A stretch of DNA of 60,274 nt, from IMG/VR virus record IMGVR_UViG_3300027976_000041, positions 1 to 60,274 of that record; one strand, written 5' to 3'. Source of the DNA: a virus. Shown one piece after another: positions 58,956-60,274 of the stretch. The translations under genes were made by a program, and so were the position numbers. Numbering within the stretch: position 1 is the first letter of the stretch; each line of letters opens with the position of its first letter. The notes under the pieces are model-generated. The model did not search any database and was not told where the DNA came from. It saw nothing but the letters and a program-made list of their open reading frames with translations.

Positions 58956-59237
58956 CTAATGAGTCATGATAGTTCGCAAGGTGCTATACGCCCCATTGCT
59001 TAGTTGCGTGCGCAATACAAATTCATAGTCTAATAACGCGCTGGCTCCGCTACCCAATACGATACAGTGCGTTGCGCCCATAAAGTTTTCTTCGTTTTTC
59101 TCTGTCCTCTCGATAGACTCTGCTGCGGCGGGGCGGATGCCGAGATAGTTGTAGCCGATGCCAACGGTAATTCCCCGCTGGTCGGCTACCCTTTTGTGAA
59201 GAAAACCGCCGTACATTGTTGAGTCAACTTTTGTCAT
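58956..59237 (-). CDS. unknown small protein
   Basis: 93 residues. AAGGAGATGAA precedes the ATG. It overlaps the upstream gene as ATGA. No motif recognised. Confidence 0.6.
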   Translation of the reverse strand: MTKVDSTMYGGFLHKRVADQRGITVGIGYNYLGIRPAAAESIERTEKNEENFMGATHCIVLGSGASALLDYEFVLRTQLSNGAYSTLRTIMTH

Positions 59238-59407
59238 TTCATCTCCTTCTTTTTCGGTAGTGCTTTTACATCATCAACCCACACTCCGCTGTCGGGCTTG
59301 GCTTTTAACGCCACATCATTTTCCCTGCCGTGGGCAAGATAGAAGCCGTTGCGGTCTGCCATCTCATTGGCAACTTCGTGTTGTCTTACTGTTTGCCATG
59401 CGTTCAT
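59234..59407 (-). CDS. 57-residue unknown protein
   Basis: Begins MNAWQTVRQHEVANEMADRN and ends ALPKKKEMK. AGGGGAACGAA precedes the ATG. ATGA overlaps on both sides. Confidence 0.6.
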   Translation of the reverse strand: MNAWQTVRQHEVANEMADRNGFYLAHGRENDVALKAKPDSGVWVDDVKALPKKKEMK

Positions 59408-59484
59408 TTCGTTCCCCTAAGTTTCTTCCACCAATAAAGAAGGCTCATGCCTTCAAATACGTCTCGCCAGAATTGTTTAGTCAT
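59404..59484 (-). CDS. 26-residue peptide
   Basis: MTKQFWRDVFEGMSLLYWWK plus KLRGTK. It is linked to both neighbours by ATGA overlaps, which supports translation despite the length. Amphipathic, Trp-rich. Confidence 0.45.
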   Translation of the reverse strand: MTKQFWRDVFEGMSLLYWWKKLRGTK

Positions 59485-59684
59485 TTGTAAAACCCTGTAG
59501 TTTTAAGCCACGCAATAAACGCGGCATAGACTGCCGTAGCCTCGTCGGTATCTTGCTCAATCTTCACGCCGTGGACGTAGAACCCGTCTGGCGATACGCG
59601 GAACATCTCAGCACCGCCCATAGGTGCGTGGAATGTGATTGAGTTTTTTGGCTCGGGTGCTGCTGTAATTTCAGTGTTGTTCAT
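59481..59684 (-). CDS. small conserved phage protein
   Basis: 67 residues from the ATG at 59682-59684 with AAAGGAGAG upstream. AEMFRVSPDGFYVHGVKIEQ followed by AVYAAFIAWL is a pattern widespread in phages of beta-proteobacteria. Function unknown. Confidence 0.75.
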   Translation of the reverse strand: MNNTEITAAPEPKNSITFHAPMGGAEMFRVSPDGFYVHGVKIEQDTDEATAVYAAFIAWLKTTGFYK

Positions 59685-60109
59685 ATCGATCTCTCCTTTA
59701 TGTGTCGCTCGACGTACTCGGCCTGCATCCAAGCCAAAGCTCCTAGCTGTTGATAAACGTCATCGTGGAAGTCGCACCACGCAGCCATTGCTGCGTCACT
59801 TCCGCTGCCTATGGCAAAAAACTTGTTTCTAAGTTTCATGGGGTATGGACTATTTTCATAGAGCCATACTCCCTCCGGCCCACCGACCAATAATGTCGAT
59901 TTATCTGCCTCGGCAATTTTGGGAAACTTTTCAATGTTAGCCCCCGCCTCTAACCACTTGATCATGGCTTCAGTGGCGCAAACCGTACCAGCACCCCCGA
60001 CAATAGCGTGCCCAACTCGTTGAATTTTCGTACGCTGCGTTTTTGTGTAGTAATACTCACCCTGTCTATCAGAGGCCATTGAGTTGCCATCGAATGCGAT
60101 TACAGTCAT
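59681..60109 (-). CDS. HslV/proteasome-like phage protein
   Basis: 142 residues. MTVIAFDGNSMASDRQ, then AIVGGAGTVCATEAMIKWL, LLVGGPEGVWLYE and FFAIGSGSDAAMAAW follow the beta-sandwich layout of Ntn hydrolases of the HslV type found in phages. The usual mature N-terminal Thr is not obvious, so activity is uncertain. AAGGAGACGAA precedes the ATG. Confidence 0.75.
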   Translation of the reverse strand: MTVIAFDGNSMASDRQGEYYYTKTQRTKIQRVGHAIVGGAGTVCATEAMIKWLEAGANIEKFPKIAEADKSTLLVGGPEGVWLYENSPYPMKLRNKFFAIGSGSDAAMAAWCDFHDDVYQQLGALAWMQAEYVERHIKERSI

Positions 60110-60274
60110 TTCGTCTCCTTCATAGCCGCGTCAATCTCAGCGCAAACTTCGCGCAGTCGGTTTTCTTGAGCATCCCACGCAACAGTCCCCGCAACAGTCC
60201 CCGCAACAGTCCCCGCAACAGTCCCCGCAACAGTCCCCGCAGCAGCCCCCGCAGCAGCCCACGCCGCAGCCCCC
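60106..60274 (-). CDS. protein with AGTV repeats, 5' end outside the window
   Basis: The last 55 residues are visible: Ala/Gly repeats (AAAG, then five AGTV units) followed by WDAQENRLREVCAEIDAAMK. It overlaps the HslV-like start as ATGA. The repeats come from the 12-base tandem at 60178-60260. Confidence 0.65.
   Translation of the reverse strand, partial: GAAAWAAAGAAAGTVAGTVAGTVAGTVAGTVAWDAQENRLREVCAEIDAAMKETK
60178..60274. repeat. 12-base tandem repeats
   Basis: Five copies of gcaacagtcccc and then diverged gcagcagccccc copies up to the window edge, in frame with the coding sequence. Such tracts vary in copy number by slippage. Confidence 0.85.

Noticed and set aside
1-60274. tRNA genes, integrase, transposase or attachment sites
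   Set aside because: I looked for T-loop-like GTTCGAATC sequences, recombinase motifs and flanking repeats and found none convincing; no covariance search could be run.

Overview
The window is a dense, almost gap-free stretch of a tailed double-stranded DNA phage with a contractile tail, of the T4-like myovirus type. The evidence is a near-complete set of T4-type baseplate proteins (gp6, gp8-like, gp25, gp5-type hub/lysozyme, gp27-like hub, gp53, gp48, gp54, gp26), head completion nuclease gp4, small terminase gp16, a PAAR spike tip, the replication/late-transcription group gp32, gp59 and gp33, a gp61-type primase, and nrdA/nrdB with a glutaredoxin. The host is probably a Gram-negative proteobacterium: the stress genes carried here look like proteobacterial yeaG, yeaH, ycgB, iscA and erpA, and small genes at the right end resemble ones common in phages of Burkholderiales. 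The host assignment is inference.

Layout. Positions 1-23743 (minus strand) carry tail fibres and the baseplate in head-to-tail overlapping genes, interrupted by a GIY-YIG/NUMOD3 homing endonuclease gene between gp25 and gp6. Positions 23780-29241 (plus strand) carry gp4, gp54, the small terminase, gp26 and a possible tape-measure/hub protein. Divergent T4-type late promoters (TATAAATA) lie between these two blocks. Positions 29238-32225 (minus) hold the PAAR tip and the gp32/gp59/gp33 group. Positions 32375-43991 (minus) are an early region of mostly small genes, with an RNA ligase 2, a SWIM zinc-finger protein, a sugar epimerase/dehydrogenase, a UDP-sugar dehydrogenase, a TET-associated-type glycosyltransferase, and an NAD-dependent DNA ligase split into two genes by a plus-strand homing endonuclease. 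Positions 44017-50125 hold glutaredoxin, nrdB, a second sibling homing endonuclease (plus strand), nrdA and the primase. Positions 50205-51810 hold a ClpP-like protease and a SleB-type cell-wall hydrolase. Positions 52047-57984 are a six-gene operon: PrkA kinase, alpha/beta hydrolase, IscA-like and ErpA-like Fe-S carriers, a YeaH/DUF444 VWA protein and SpoVR. From 58119 to the end there is a run of small ATGA-overlapping genes of visibly higher GC.

Regulation can be read directly. About ten minus-strand promoters share TTTACT-17 bp-TGTTATAAT and sit in front of early genes. Some of them leave only 5-6 bases between the -10 box and the ATG, which predicts leaderless mRNA. TATAAATA late promoters sit in front of baseplate genes, gp32, clpP, the Fe-S carriers, prkA and both plus-strand homing endonucleases.

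Most striking points: the phage-borne PrkA/SpoVR/DUF444/Fe-S operon under late promoters; the ligase broken in two, with opposed early and late promoters overlapping at the break; a gene set that could make and attach an unusual sugar to DNA; and a tail needle with both a lysozyme and an M15-peptidase domain. No tRNA gene, CRISPR array, integrase or insertion sequence was seen.
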